From Anaerolineae bacterium (GTDB taxonomy: Bacteria; Chloroflexota; Anaerolineae; Aggregatilineales; J027): DNA of 57,584 bases. The position numbers and the translations under genes are program-made. This document shows, piece by piece, positions 25,571 through 35,013 of this stretch (the stretch's first letter is position 1; each line of letters starts with the position of its first letter). The notes under the pieces are model-generated. The model worked only from the letters and a program-made list of their open reading frames with translations, did not search any database and was not told the origin of the DNA. The stretch is from assembly GCA_019913005.1 (NCBI GenBank), contig JAIOHL010000291.1:1-57584 (forward strand), read 5' to 3'.

Positions 25571-26841
25571 CCAGCATCCGCAACCGCATTGTTGGCTATC
25601 GGGTCATCAAAGCCAGTGAGTTGCAAGCCCATCCGGACAACTGGCGTGAGCATCCGACGGCCCAAGAAACAGCCCTACGCGGGGCTTTGTCGCAGGTCGG
25701 CTGGGTGGACACGGCCCTGTACAACGTGCAAACTGGACGCATGATTGACGGGCATCTCCGCAAAAAGATCGCGGCTGATGATGAGATTCCGGTGCTGGAT
25801 GTGGATCTGACCGAGGATGAAGAGCGGCTGGTGCTCGTCACCTTGGATCCCATCGGCGCAATGGCCGAAGCCAGTGGGGAAACCCTGCACCACCTGCTCC
25901 AATCACTCCATGTCGAAGACGCAGGCCTGCAGGCCCTGTTAAATCATCTCCAGAAGGAAGCGGAGAAACTCCTGCCACCCACTCCCGCCGCAACGGATCC
26001 CGGCCCAGACATCGACCACGCCGACGAACTGCGTGAGAAATGGCAGGTGCAACCCGGTCAAGTCTGGGAAATCCCCAGTCTCAGCGTACTGGGTCAAAGC
26101 CATCGGATTATTTGCGGCGACAGCACGGATGCCACCACCATCCGCCGTCTGATGAACGGGCAGCGAGCCGTGCTTTTTGCCACCGATCCACCGTATCTGG
26201 TGGATTACGACGGCAACAACCATCCGCACAAGTGGAACGAACCGGCCAAAAACAAAGACTGGTCGGATGAGTACCACGACTGGGATGACTCCTCGCAAGG
26301 TCGAGCTTTGTATGAAGGTTTTATCCAAGTCGCTATCGCCGAAGCCATCACGGAGGACGCGGCATGGTACTGCTGGCACGCCTCCAAACGCCAAGCCCTC
26401 TTGGAAGGCATCTGGGAGCAGTTTGGCGCGTTTGTACACCAGCAGATCATCTGGGTCAAAGACCGTCCGGTGCTGACCCGCTCATGGTATATGTGGCAGC
26501 ATGAACCCTGTTTTATGGGCTGGATCAAAGGCCACAAACCCAAGCGCATCGCCGAAGATTATCCGTCGAGCATCTGGCAGTTACCGACCCTTGCCCCCGG
26601 TACGTCGAGTGACCACCCCACCCAGAAACCCACCGAAGTCTTTGCCATCCCGATGCGCCAGCATACCAGCTATGGCGACCTGTGTTACGAACCTTTCTCC
26701 GGCAGCGGGTCGCAACTGGTGGCAGGTGAAGAGACGCGCCGGATTGTCTACGCCTGTGAACTCAACCCGGCTTTTGTCGCGGTGGCCCTTGAACGACTGG
26801 CGGGCATGGGCTTGCAGCCGCAGCGGGTGGAGGAGGGGTAA
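25567..26841 (+). CDS. ParB-like / DNA methyltransferase fusion
   Basis: This protein has 424 residues. The N-terminal ParB/sulfiredoxin-like nuclease domain (about 1-115) has the pattern LQAHPDNWREHP, GWVD and the MIDGHLR box. The C-terminal part is an amino-methyltransferase (about 160-420) with the catalytic DPPY (near 206) and the AdoMet-binding FEPFSGSGSQ-like motif EPFSGSGSQ (near 376). It should methylate adenine N6 or cytosine N4. Such fusions are common next to phage terminase genes, where they probably protect phage DNA from host restriction. It overlaps both neighbours by 1-4 bases. Confidence 0.88.
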   Translation: MTSIRNRIVGYRVIKASELQAHPDNWREHPTAQETALRGALSQVGWVDTALYNVQTGRMIDGHLRKKIAADDEIPVLDVDLTEDEERLVLVTLDPIGAMAEASGETLHHLLQSLHVEDAGLQALLNHLQKEAEKLLPPTPAATDPGPDIDHADELREKWQVQPGQVWEIPSLSVLGQSHRIICGDSTDATTIRRLMNGQRAVLFATDPPYLVDYDGNNHPHKWNEPAKNKDWSDEYHDWDDSSQGRALYEGFIQVAIAEAITEDAAWYCWHASKRQALLEGIWEQFGAFVHQQIIWVKDRPVLTRSWYMWQHEPCFMGWIKGHKPKRIAEDYPSSIWQLPTLAPGTSSDHPTQKPTEVFAIPMRQHTSYGDLCYEPFSGSGSQLVAGEETRRIVYACELNPAFVAVALERLAGMGLQPQRVEEG

Positions 26842-27134
26842 TGACGGGGTTATCTATCGAGCAGCAGTTGGCACTGGTGGAGGCAGGTCACCCTTTTATC
26901 GCCGGGGAATACGTGGTCATGTATATGGCTATGGTCTATGGACGCCAGCCCGCTGATCCCACCACGCTTCGTCCGGAACTCGTCAAGGGCACGCTGCGGA
27001 TTCGACCTGTGACGGAGGCCGATCATGTACTGGTTGGATCCGTTGACGAGTTAGCACACTGCACCGCCGTTGTGGAATTGACGGCGAGGGGACACCAAGC
27101 CTTGCGACGACTGGAAACCGGAGGGTGGGCGTGA
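26841..27134 (+). CDS. Small phage protein of unknown function
   Basis: This 97-residue protein begins at an ATG overlapping the methyltransferase stop (TAATG), with a strong GGAGGAGGGG ribosome site. It overlaps the next gene as GTGA. The tight packing and codon use fit a real gene. No family is recognised; the C terminus (VVELTARGHQALRRLE) looks like a short helix. Confidence 0.65.
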   Translation: MTGLSIEQQLALVEAGHPFIAGEYVVMYMAMVYGRQPADPTTLRPELVKGTLRIRPVTEADHVLVGSVDELAHCTAVVELTARGHQALRRLETGGWA

Positions 27135-27775
27135 ACGAGTGGTTGCAGCGCGAAGGCGAACCAACCAAGTGGTACGTGCGGTTTGAACGGTACCGCTTGT
27201 TAGGTGTGGCCCGCTCGATGGATGCCGCCTTTCGTTACTGCACGGCCGAAGAACGTGCCGCCAAGGGCAGTCAAGGGAAGCAAAAGGAAGTACCCGCTCA
27301 AGCCAATCGCCACTGGTTCGCAGCGGCTGAAAAGTGGCAGTGGAAGGCTCGCGCCGAAGCATGGGACCGACACGAGCAGCTACTGGAAAGTGCGCGGATT
27401 GAAGCCGAACGGGTGGAAACACGGCGCATCGCGCGTGAAAATGCCGCCAAACACCGGGAGCAAATGATCCAAGCCATGAGTAATCCCTTGCTGCGAGCGG
27501 CGGCCAGCTTCAAACCTGAAGCAGCAGGGCTGGCTGAGATGAGCAAACTCTTTGAAGCCGTGCTCAATCAGAGCCGACTGGAATTTGAACCCGAACCGAT
27601 CCGACGGCTGGATGTGACGACGGATGGCAAAGGGCTACCACCGGGCACCTTTGTGCTATCCCTGCAAAGTCTGGCGCATTTGATGCAGCTGGGCTACTTG
27701 CCGCAGGAATTTGGCAACTTGTTTGATCGGGTGATAGAGGAGATGGCCCATGCTGGCAACGACCTCACTCCCTAG
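27131..27775 (+). CDS. Probable terminase small subunit
   Basis: This 214-residue protein begins GTG at 27131, overlapping the previous stop as GTGA and preceded by GGAGGGTGG. An in-frame GTG six bases earlier is less well placed. The N terminus (NEWLQREGEPTKWYVRFERYRLLG and a later WFAAAEKWQWKARAEAWDRHE) resembles the helix-turn-helix region of phage small terminases that recognise packaging sites. A long helix follows (about 85-120). Its position immediately before the large terminase supports the call, which is partly positional. Confidence 0.65.
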   Translation: MNEWLQREGEPTKWYVRFERYRLLGVARSMDAAFRYCTAEERAAKGSQGKQKEVPAQANRHWFAAAEKWQWKARAEAWDRHEQLLESARIEAERVETRRIARENAAKHREQMIQAMSNPLLRAAASFKPEAAGLAEMSKLFEAVLNQSRLEFEPEPIRRLDVTTDGKGLPPGTFVLSLQSLAHLMQLGYLPQEFGNLFDRVIEEMAHAGNDLTP

Positions 27776-29303
27776 ACCCGCCCCACGTGAGTTCGCCGCG
27801 CGGATTCACCACCTTAAACAGGCGCAAACTGCCGTCGCCGTCAGTACGGACATGCCGTCCCTTGGCCTGCCCGACATCGGGGACTGGGCATCCCAGCGCT
27901 TTTATGTGGCGGAAACGGGACGACCGATCGTGCTTGAACCCGTGCAAATAGCCGTCCTGCGCCTCTTTTTTGAGCAGCGCGACGATGGACGTTTTAAATG
28001 GCAGACCGGGCTGTATTCGACCATCAAAAAGTCCGGCAAAACCACCATCGCCGCCCTCGTGCAGCAGTGGGCGTGTGAAACATGGGGTCGTTATGGGCAG
28101 ATCTACCACATGGGCAACAAACTCGATCAAGCCAAAGAACGGGCCTTTGAACTCACGCGCAAGAGCATCGAACTCTCGCCGTTTGCCCCTGAATGGGAAG
28201 TCCAAGCCACCCGGCTGACCTATCTGCCGGCCCAGTCCTTCATCAAACCCCTACCCGTCAACGCCAAAGGCGAAGCCGGGGCCAATCAATGCCTGACGAC
28301 ATGGACCGAGTTTCATGGCTACATCTATGAAGACGAAGAGCGTTTCTGGGATGAAATGCAGCCTGTGCCCACTCAACCCCTGAGTTTCCGTTTTGTGGAG
28401 AGTTATGCTGGGTATGAGGATGAAAGCCATCTACTCAAGACCCTGTGGGATCGCGCACTGGAAGAAGGCGTGCGTCTACATCCGGACTATCCGATCTATG
28501 GGCATGAAGCCTCGGGTCTGATCGCTTATATTGACACCGGGGTGGAAGCCCGCCGGATGCCTTGGCAACAAGGCGCAGCTGGCGAGGAATACTACCGTCG
28601 CCAAGAAGCGTCGGAGCGACCCATCAACTTCCGGCGTCTGCACCTCAATCAGTGGGTCAGCAGTCAAAACGCTTTTGTCCCGATGGAACTCTGGGACGGC
28701 CTTGCCCTTGACCCGGATGAACGTCAGCGCATGGCAACACTCCCGGTGGTCATCGGGGTGGATGCTGCCGTCTCCAGCGACAGCACCGCAGCGGTGGCCG
28801 TGACCTTGTACCACGACACGGTCATTGAACTGGAAACGCAGATCTTCCTACCACCAGCCGAGGGCAAGATGGATTATGCCCTGACGCTCAAACCCGCCCT
28901 TGAAGCCATGTTCCGGCGCTATGGGGTGGTGTGTGTGGCTTATGATATGCACCAGCTGCATGACTTCATGACCCAACTCGGCAAGGTCTACAGCGGCATT
29001 CCTTTGTATGCCTTTGGACAAGGGGCCGAACGCCTCAAAGCCGACACCGCGCTGCTCTACCGCATTCACCAGCGCCGTCTGCGCCATTCGGGTGACCCCA
29101 CCTTACGCCAGCATATCCAGAACGCCGATGCCAAAGAAGAACTGGGTGGGGAAGCCATCCGGATCGTCAAACGTAAGGCGGGCAAAAAGATTGACGGGGC
29201 CGTCGCGCTCAGTATGGCGGCCTATCAGATCAGCCTGATCGCTGAGGCTGGCGTGGGCGCAACTGTGGTCTATGAATCTTGGCATGATCGGTTAGGGTGG
29301 TGA
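27750..29303 (+). CDS. Terminase large subunit
   Basis: This 517-residue ATP-driven packaging motor has a Walker A-like TIKKSGKTT (near residue 92). A TEFHGYIYEDEE segment carries the acidic Walker B-type residues. The C-terminal RNase H-like nuclease begins VVIGVDAAVSSDSTA (near 335) and has later acidic residues in ...KRKAGKKIDGAVALSMA. It cuts concatemers and fills proheads. The ATG follows GAGGAG with a 7-base spacer and overlaps the small subunit gene by 26 bases. The gene looks intact. Confidence 0.92.
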   Translation: MLATTSLPRPAPREFAARIHHLKQAQTAVAVSTDMPSLGLPDIGDWASQRFYVAETGRPIVLEPVQIAVLRLFFEQRDDGRFKWQTGLYSTIKKSGKTTIAALVQQWACETWGRYGQIYHMGNKLDQAKERAFELTRKSIELSPFAPEWEVQATRLTYLPAQSFIKPLPVNAKGEAGANQCLTTWTEFHGYIYEDEERFWDEMQPVPTQPLSFRFVESYAGYEDESHLLKTLWDRALEEGVRLHPDYPIYGHEASGLIAYIDTGVEARRMPWQQGAAGEEYYRRQEASERPINFRRLHLNQWVSSQNAFVPMELWDGLALDPDERQRMATLPVVIGVDAAVSSDSTAAVAVTLYHDTVIELETQIFLPPAEGKMDYALTLKPALEAMFRRYGVVCVAYDMHQLHDFMTQLGKVYSGIPLYAFGQGAERLKADTALLYRIHQRRLRHSGDPTLRQHIQNADAKEELGGEAIRIVKRKAGKKIDGAVALSMAAYQISLIAEAGVGATVVYESWHDRLGW

Positions 29304-29313
29304 GGGGGATGCG

Positions 29314-30993
29314 ATGCTGGATACTTTAGACACCCTACGCCCCCACCTCTACGAGGCGGTCTTGTCCGAAGCCCTCGGCCAGCGTCTGCCGTCCGAACCG
29401 GGCTGGCTGCCCTTAGGTAGCCTCGGGCCAGAGACGTACACGGGCCTCAACCGCCGTCAGATCAATGATGAGGTACGCCATTACTACCACAGCGATCCGA
29501 CCTTACACTACATGGTCGAACTGGAAAACGCCTACACCTTCTCACGCGGGGTCAGTGTCAAAGCCAAGGACCCCGACATTGATGCATGGTTGCAGCGGTT
29601 CTGGCGACATCCTAGCAACCGCGCCAGCCTGACCACCGCCAAAGCCCAGTGGGAGTTGAATAAAGAGTTGCAGTTGGAAGGGGAGTTGTTTTTTATTCTC
29701 TACACCTCGACCCTCACCGGGCAAGTCACCGTGCGGAATCTGCCACCCCAGCAAGTCGTGCAAGTCATCCCGGCCAAAGGTGATGCCCAACTCCAGCAGT
29801 ATTATCTGGCCGACTTCACCGGGCCACAGCAACGCACCGAACGGTATCCCTTGCTGGATTACCGCGTGGCCGACACCAAACGGCAGCTCAGTCAGCCGGA
29901 TTTTGTCGGCAGCAACACCGAAGTCGCTATCCTGCACGTCCTGTCGGATGCGGTCGGTGGGCGGGGTCTCTCGCCCAAACGTACCTCGATCCGCTGGGTC
30001 AAAGCCCTGACCGGGTTTATGCAGGATCGGGCCGTCTTAACACTGGCAGGCAGTACCTTCGCCTTCAAACACAAGATCAAAGGCAATCGTCAAGCCTTAG
30101 AGTTGGCGCTCGCCCGCTGGGGAGCCTATGAAGCCCAACTCAAATACGGCACGGACGGTAACGAACGGCGGCAGGGTGGCAACACCTTCATCGAAAACGA
30201 GGCTGCGAGCTTAGAGCAGCTCAAGTTCGACACGATGGCGGCCAATGCCTACCAAGACATGCGCATGTTCCGTCAGTTAGCTGGGATTGGTTCGGGGGTC
30301 TTTGAACATTATCTGGGCGATCCCTCGACCGGCAATCTGGCGACCGCCACCGCGATGGAACTGCCTATGCTCAAACTCTTTGAGTTCCGCCAGCAGTTCT
30401 GGGCCGATGTGCTGAGTGATTTGCTCCACTATGTGCTGCTGCAAGGGCTGCGGTATGGCCGTTTGGGTCGCAAAGCCCAAGTTGAGGTGGATCAGTCTGG
30501 CGGCTATCCCATGTGGGTGGTCGAGCCACAGGCCGGGGTTGACCTGACCTTGGATGTGATCTTCCCACCCATCGTACAAAAGGATGTGGCCGTGCAAGCC
30601 AGTGCTTTGGCCCAAGTTGCTGCCGCCGAAGCGACCACCGGACAGCAGATGCTGCCGCCCGAAAAGAAGGCGGAAGTCGCCATTAATCTGTTTGGTGGGG
30701 ATAAAGACAGTGGAGCCTTGATTGAAGACATGAAAGCCAACGACTTTGCCCTGCCCAACCGACCTACTCCGCAATCGTCAGTCGCAGCTGAGACGGCGCA
30801 GGATGAGCCAACCGCGGAAAGTGCCGTGCTGCATGAGGTCACAGGAAGCCCCCTGCCCAAAGCCGCAGCTGAGGCCGTACCACGCATCACGCAAAAGGAA
30901 ATCAACCAAGCGTTGGACGACTGGTTGGACTTACCGCCACTCGATGAGTTGTTGGCCGAACTGGGTGTGTCAAGGGAGGATGTCGATGCCTGA
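29314..30993 (+). CDS. Phage portal protein
   Basis: This 559-residue protein lies directly after the terminase. It has the N-terminal pattern NDEVRHYYHSDPTLHYMVELENAYTFSRGVSV. The middle (WVKALTGFMQDRAVLTLAGSTFAFKHKIKG and MRMFRQLAGIGSGVFEHYLGDPSTGNLATATAMELPM) is typical of siphophage portals. The portal forms the dodecameric DNA gate at one capsid vertex and contacts the terminase and MuF protein. The Pro/Ala-rich C terminus (about 470-530) is linker-like. Its stop lies 8 bases inside the next gene. Confidence 0.9.
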   Translation: MLDTLDTLRPHLYEAVLSEALGQRLPSEPGWLPLGSLGPETYTGLNRRQINDEVRHYYHSDPTLHYMVELENAYTFSRGVSVKAKDPDIDAWLQRFWRHPSNRASLTTAKAQWELNKELQLEGELFFILYTSTLTGQVTVRNLPPQQVVQVIPAKGDAQLQQYYLADFTGPQQRTERYPLLDYRVADTKRQLSQPDFVGSNTEVAILHVLSDAVGGRGLSPKRTSIRWVKALTGFMQDRAVLTLAGSTFAFKHKIKGNRQALELALARWGAYEAQLKYGTDGNERRQGGNTFIENEAASLEQLKFDTMAANAYQDMRMFRQLAGIGSGVFEHYLGDPSTGNLATATAMELPMLKLFEFRQQFWADVLSDLLHYVLLQGLRYGRLGRKAQVEVDQSGGYPMWVVEPQAGVDLTLDVIFPPIVQKDVAVQASALAQVAAAEATTGQQMLPPEKKAEVAINLFGGDKDSGALIEDMKANDFALPNRPTPQSSVAAETAQDEPTAESAVLHEVTGSPLPKAAAEAVPRITQKEINQALDDWLDLPPLDELLAELGVSREDVDA

Positions 30994-31720
30994 CCCGCTG
31001 CACAATGCCGATGATCGCCGTCGGTATGCCAATGCCCTGCGCCTCGCCAGTGAACGCCGCATGGCCGTCCTCACCCAGCAGCTCGTGGACGGCCAGATCA
31101 GTTTGCAGGACTGGCAGTTGGCGATGCGCGAGGAACTGCGCCGCAGTGCGCTTGAGCAATACATCACAGGTAAAGGCGGTGACCCGACCCATATCCAAGC
31201 CACCGACTATCTGGCGTTGGGGCCGGAACTCAAAAGTCAGTACCAGTATCTGAGCAAGTTCGCACGGGCCATTGACAAGGCTTCTCAAGACGGCAAGTCA
31301 CTGGATTTTGCGGTGCAGCGAGCCAAGTTGTATGCCAAAAGCACCCAAGCTATTTTCTGGCAAAGTGCCATCCCGGTGCGTCTGCCGCAGTATCCACGCG
31401 ATGGTCAGACCGCCTGTCGGGGTAACTGCAAATGCCGTCTGCGCCTCCAGTACGAATATGGCGATGGGGGTGAAGTCGTTGCCACACTGGTCTGGTGGCA
31501 GCTCTCCCCAGCGGAGCACTGTGAAGATTGTTTGACACTGGCCCGCACATGGAATCCGCTGCGACTGGCGACGGCAGCGACGCAAGAGAGTGATCTGGCA
31601 CAGGGCATCGCTTTGATGTTAGTGGAGTCGCCTGAACTGCGCCCGGTGGCGCATGAATTGTACACCATCTATGAGGTTGCCCATGTAGAGGGGCAATGGG
31701 AGGGTTCGATATGCTCGTAA
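30986..31720 (+). CDS. Minor head protein, MuF/SPP1 gp7-like
   Basis: This 244-residue protein starts at the ATG at 30986, after AGGGAGGA. The frame runs open further upstream, but only inside the portal gene. The C-terminal half has Cys pairs in CRGNCKCRLRL and EHCEDCLTLARTWNPLRL, the layout of the MuF C-terminal domain of head morphogenesis proteins. These sit inside the capsid near the portal and may be ejected with DNA. The N terminus is helical. Position after the portal supports the call. Confidence 0.78.
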   Translation: MPDPLHNADDRRRYANALRLASERRMAVLTQQLVDGQISLQDWQLAMREELRRSALEQYITGKGGDPTHIQATDYLALGPELKSQYQYLSKFARAIDKASQDGKSLDFAVQRAKLYAKSTQAIFWQSAIPVRLPQYPRDGQTACRGNCKCRLRLQYEYGDGGEVVATLVWWQLSPAEHCEDCLTLARTWNPLRLATAATQESDLAQGIALMLVESPELRPVAHELYTIYEVAHVEGQWEGSICS

Positions 31721-33156
31721 ATTTTCAGGAATCTGGCGGGTCGCTGGATGATGTCATTGAGCGTGTGCGCACGGCATGGCAGACCCCACGCGGTGAAAGC
31801 CCGGAGGTCTGGTCGTATGTGTGTGATGTGTTCCCCGATCATGCCTATGTGAAATACGGCGACTATGCCAATCCCAAGTATTGGCGCGTGCCCTACACAC
31901 GGGATGAAAACGGCGTGACCTTTGCCCCACGCGAGCAGTGGGCATCATATACACTGGACTATGTTCCGGTGACGATGGCAAGCGAAACAAGCCCCACTGA
32001 AACCACCGAAACGGTTCGGACAAGCTCTATCCAACGCCCAATACCAGACACGCCGCCCGTCGAAGCAGCTACCGTCGCACCGTCCCCCAACCCAATCGCG
32101 CCAGTCGAAGCCGTTGGAGTGGAAAACACTGCCGAGATTACCACCGTCGAAGAGTCCTTCACGGGGTTTTTGGAAGCGGTGGGCAAAAAGACCGAAGCCG
32201 TCATCATCGTACAAGGCGAATCGGCCAATGGACGACACTACACCGAAGCGGCTCTGCACTCCGGCATCCCGATCTTCACGGGGCGTCCAGTCTTTGCCGA
32301 TCACCCGACCAGTGTTGAAGAAACCCAGCGTCCCGAACGCTCGGTACGCGATGTGGTCGGACGTTTGGGTCAAGCCTACGTCGGACAGGATAAACACGCT
32401 CAACCTGCCTTACGTGCCCCGCTCATCATTTCCGAGTCGGAGACCGGGCTGCGTACCAAGATCAAAGAGGGCATCTTGGGGGATTTGTCCATCCATGCCC
32501 AAGGCTCGGGGCGGCGGAATGGGGATGGCGTGTTTGTCGTGGAGCGTTTTCTTAACCATCCCCACACCTCGGTGGACTTGGTGACCGTCGGCGCGGCAGG
32601 TGGTTATGTGGACTTAGCCGAAAGCCTGTGCGAGACGGACACCAGCGAACCCACCCCTGAAGCCGCTGTTACCCCTGCGCCCGATCCAGTCGAGACGCCC
32701 CCAGTCGCGGCGACGACACCCATAACCGAAGCCGAGCCGTCCGCTGAAATCCTGCTGCTGCGCGAATCCCAGCGTCAACTGCTGGAAGAAAACACCCGCC
32801 TCTTCCGTCAAGCCCGTTCACTCGAAGGCGGGCTGCATCTCCAACGCCTCTTGCGGGACTCCACCCTACCCAACCCCAGCCGTCAGCGGGTCTTGGAACA
32901 AGCCAAGTCGCTCATTGAAGCCTACAGCACCCATGGCAGTCCCCAGACCCCGGAGCAACTCCAGACGGCCTTAGCGAAGTTGGTCGAGGCGGAAAAAGCC
33001 TATCTCGCCCAAGTCCTGCCGCACGGGGTGGTGACCGGGCTGCACGCGCCAGTGGCTGAAGAAAAGACCGTCGAAAACCTGCTGACCGAAGCCTTCCAAG
33101 GCCTTGTGCCGGATGCCCTGCTGAGTGTGGCCGTGCGCGGTCGGCACGCCGTCTAG
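31711..33156 (+). CDS. Prohead protease - scaffold fusion
   Basis: This 481-residue protein begins at the ATG at 31711, after GGGAGGG; it overlaps the previous stop by 10 bases. Residues 1-90 form a small domain (VWSYVCDVFPDHAYVKYGDY...YWRVPYTRDENGVTF). After a Pro-rich linker, residues 145-310 resemble a phage capsid maturation protease (SANGRHYTEAAL, PVFADHP, then LGDLSIHAQG). A second Pro-rich linker leads to a coiled coil (about 345-460; ILLLRESQRQLLEENTRLFRQ) suited to be the scaffold. Fusing the protease and scaffold in one chain is known in several phages. The catalytic residues cannot be assigned with certainty. Confidence 0.7.
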   Translation: MLVNFQESGGSLDDVIERVRTAWQTPRGESPEVWSYVCDVFPDHAYVKYGDYANPKYWRVPYTRDENGVTFAPREQWASYTLDYVPVTMASETSPTETTETVRTSSIQRPIPDTPPVEAATVAPSPNPIAPVEAVGVENTAEITTVEESFTGFLEAVGKKTEAVIIVQGESANGRHYTEAALHSGIPIFTGRPVFADHPTSVEETQRPERSVRDVVGRLGQAYVGQDKHAQPALRAPLIISESETGLRTKIKEGILGDLSIHAQGSGRRNGDGVFVVERFLNHPHTSVDLVTVGAAGGYVDLAESLCETDTSEPTPEAAVTPAPDPVETPPVAATTPITEAEPSAEILLLRESQRQLLEENTRLFRQARSLEGGLHLQRLLRDSTLPNPSRQRVLEQAKSLIEAYSTHGSPQTPEQLQTALAKLVEAEKAYLAQVLPHGVVTGLHAPVAEEKTVENLLTEAFQGLVPDALLSVAVRGRHAV

Positions 33157-33242
33157 GAGCGTGTTCGCTTAAAAAACTGCCGTCGCCACTGCGGTGGCCG
33201 ATGGGTTTCCCAAGATCAAGTCTAGCCAAGAAAGGATGAGTT

Positions 33243-33602
33243 ATGGCAAGCAATGTGAAGTATGACCGCAATAGCAATGTGCGCCTCAAACTGGCGGTCG
33301 GGGCCAGTCAGAGCAAAGGCAGTGTGATTCTGCTCAACCAGATGCCCGTCTTTTTGCTTGAAAACAGCGACAGCGCCAATCAAGCCAGTGGTGTGCTACC
33401 GGGGGTGGGACTGGTGGTCGAACTACCCGTGACCGGGGCCGACAATGCCGGGAATGTGGCGGTGGCAGTCGGCCACAAGATTTACAAAGACGGCACGCAG
33501 TACAACCGCGATGCCACCAATGGCGTGCTGATCGGTTATGCCCTCGGCGCGGTCACGTCCGGCGCAACCACCGCCATTCAAGTGGCCCTGATCGCTAGTT
33601 AG
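33243..33602 (+). CDS. DUF2190-like capsid decoration protein
   Basis: This 119-residue protein is beta-rich with many small residues. The pattern GSVILLNQMPVFLLENSDSA...VELPVTGADNAGNVAVAVGHKIYKD...IGYALGAV resembles DUF2190 proteins, which coat the capsid surface. It starts 86 bases after the protease-scaffold gene with an AAGGA ribosome site. The preceding gap holds only a 5-base-pair hairpin. Confidence 0.8.
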   Translation: MASNVKYDRNSNVRLKLAVGASQSKGSVILLNQMPVFLLENSDSANQASGVLPGVGLVVELPVTGADNAGNVAVAVGHKIYKDGTQYNRDATNGVLIGYALGAVTSGATTAIQVALIAS

Positions 33603-33675
33603 TCGTTTCAACCGCCGTCTGACCCACGGCTGGTTGGGTTTGCATCGTTCGTTTTGAGAGAAGGAGTTTTTGGAG

Positions 33676-34944
33676 ATGCCAGATACCGTCTTGATGGATG
33701 CCATCGAAGGCATTATTGAAACCGCTACCCACGCCGCTGAAGCCATACCGAGCGCGGCGCAAGCTGTCCAAGAAAACACTGAACCTGCTGGGGTTGCTCC
33801 CTTAGAAGAACTGGGGCGGTATCAAGGGGAGCAGCTTGATCCGCAGATCCTGCTGGCTGGGGAAGGTTATCACTTCCAACCCCAGCGCCGCATGTCCCCC
33901 CAATATGCCCTGCGTCTGGCTGAGGTCGCCACCGGGTACAAAGCCGTCATCGCCGGACGGCGGGGGTTACGCGGCTGGTTTCAGGAAAGTATGATGCGAG
34001 CGGATTTCCCCGTCCTGCTCGGCGACACCCTTGATCGGCTGGTGCTGACGCGCTATGCCACCTATGCCCCGACCTATCGCATGTTCACCCGCCGTCGGGT
34101 CGTGCCTAACTTCCGCAGTGTGGGTGGGGTGCGACGACATGGCGGCAGCCGTCTGACACAGGTCGCCGAAGGCAATGACTATCCCGAAGACGCACTGAGT
34201 GAATCCAGTTTCACCTATGCCATCTCGAAATACGGCAAGAAGTACCGCATCACACTGGAGATGATCGTCAACGACGACACCCAAGCCTTCGCCGATCTGC
34301 CCGATGAGATGGCCCAAGATGCCATCCAGACCGAGATGTTTTTGGTCTCGGCCCTGTATGTCGCTAACGGCGTGCTCTTCCAAGCCGCCCGTGGGGCCAA
34401 CATGAACAATCGCGGCACGGCCCTGCTGACCATCACCAACATCGAAGCGGCGGTCAATGCAATGGTCGTGTTCACCGGGGATGGCAACAACCCGCTCAAC
34501 AACACCCCCATCTATCTCGTCGTGCCACCCTCCTTACGCATCAAGGCCTTCCGTGAATTGGGGGTACTTACCTTGTCGGGTGGCAGCACCGTGACACTGG
34601 CAGGTACGAGCAATGTGCTGGCCGGGGAACTCCAGATTGTGGTCGATCCCATGATCCCCATCCTTGACCCCCTGCATGGCAACACCAGTTGGTATCTGTT
34701 CTCCGATCCGGCGCGGCTGCACGCCGTCGAATATGCCTGCCTTGCTGGGATGGAAGAACCCCAAGTCTTCATGCGTTCCCCCAATGCGGTGCGCGTGGGC
34801 AGTGGCAGTGAAAACCCCGCCGATGGCAGTTTTGAAGACGACTCGCTGGCCTACAAAGTCCGCCATTTCTTAGGCGGTGCCCACACCAACCCAACCGGGG
34901 GCTGGAAAGGCTGCTGGTGGAGCGACGGCACGACGTCGAGTTAG
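33676..34944 (+). CDS. Major capsid protein, HK97-like
   Basis: This 422-residue protein starts at the ATG at 33676, 9 bases after AAGGAG; an in-frame TTG two codons earlier is unlikely. After a helical N terminus (1-100), which may be a removable delta domain, the sequence shows the HK97-fold pattern of Mu gpT-like capsid proteins: FRSVGGVRRHGGSRLTQV, EGNDYPEDALSESSFTYAISKYGKKYRITLEMIVND, then LRIKAFRELG and WYLFSDPARLHAVEYACLAG. It forms the icosahedral shell. Its position after the protease-scaffold and decoration genes is canonical. Confidence 0.88.
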   Translation: MPDTVLMDAIEGIIETATHAAEAIPSAAQAVQENTEPAGVAPLEELGRYQGEQLDPQILLAGEGYHFQPQRRMSPQYALRLAEVATGYKAVIAGRRGLRGWFQESMMRADFPVLLGDTLDRLVLTRYATYAPTYRMFTRRRVVPNFRSVGGVRRHGGSRLTQVAEGNDYPEDALSESSFTYAISKYGKKYRITLEMIVNDDTQAFADLPDEMAQDAIQTEMFLVSALYVANGVLFQAARGANMNNRGTALLTITNIEAAVNAMVVFTGDGNNPLNNTPIYLVVPPSLRIKAFRELGVLTLSGGSTVTLAGTSNVLAGELQIVVDPMIPILDPLHGNTSWYLFSDPARLHAVEYACLAGMEEPQVFMRSPNAVRVGSGSENPADGSFEDDSLAYKVRHFLGGAHTNPTGGWKGCWWSDGTTSS

Positions 34945-35013
34945 GCGTGAACTGAGGATTTGAGTAGCGTTTCGGAGATGACCGCCCTCTAGGGCGAGAA
35001 AGGAACAACCGCC

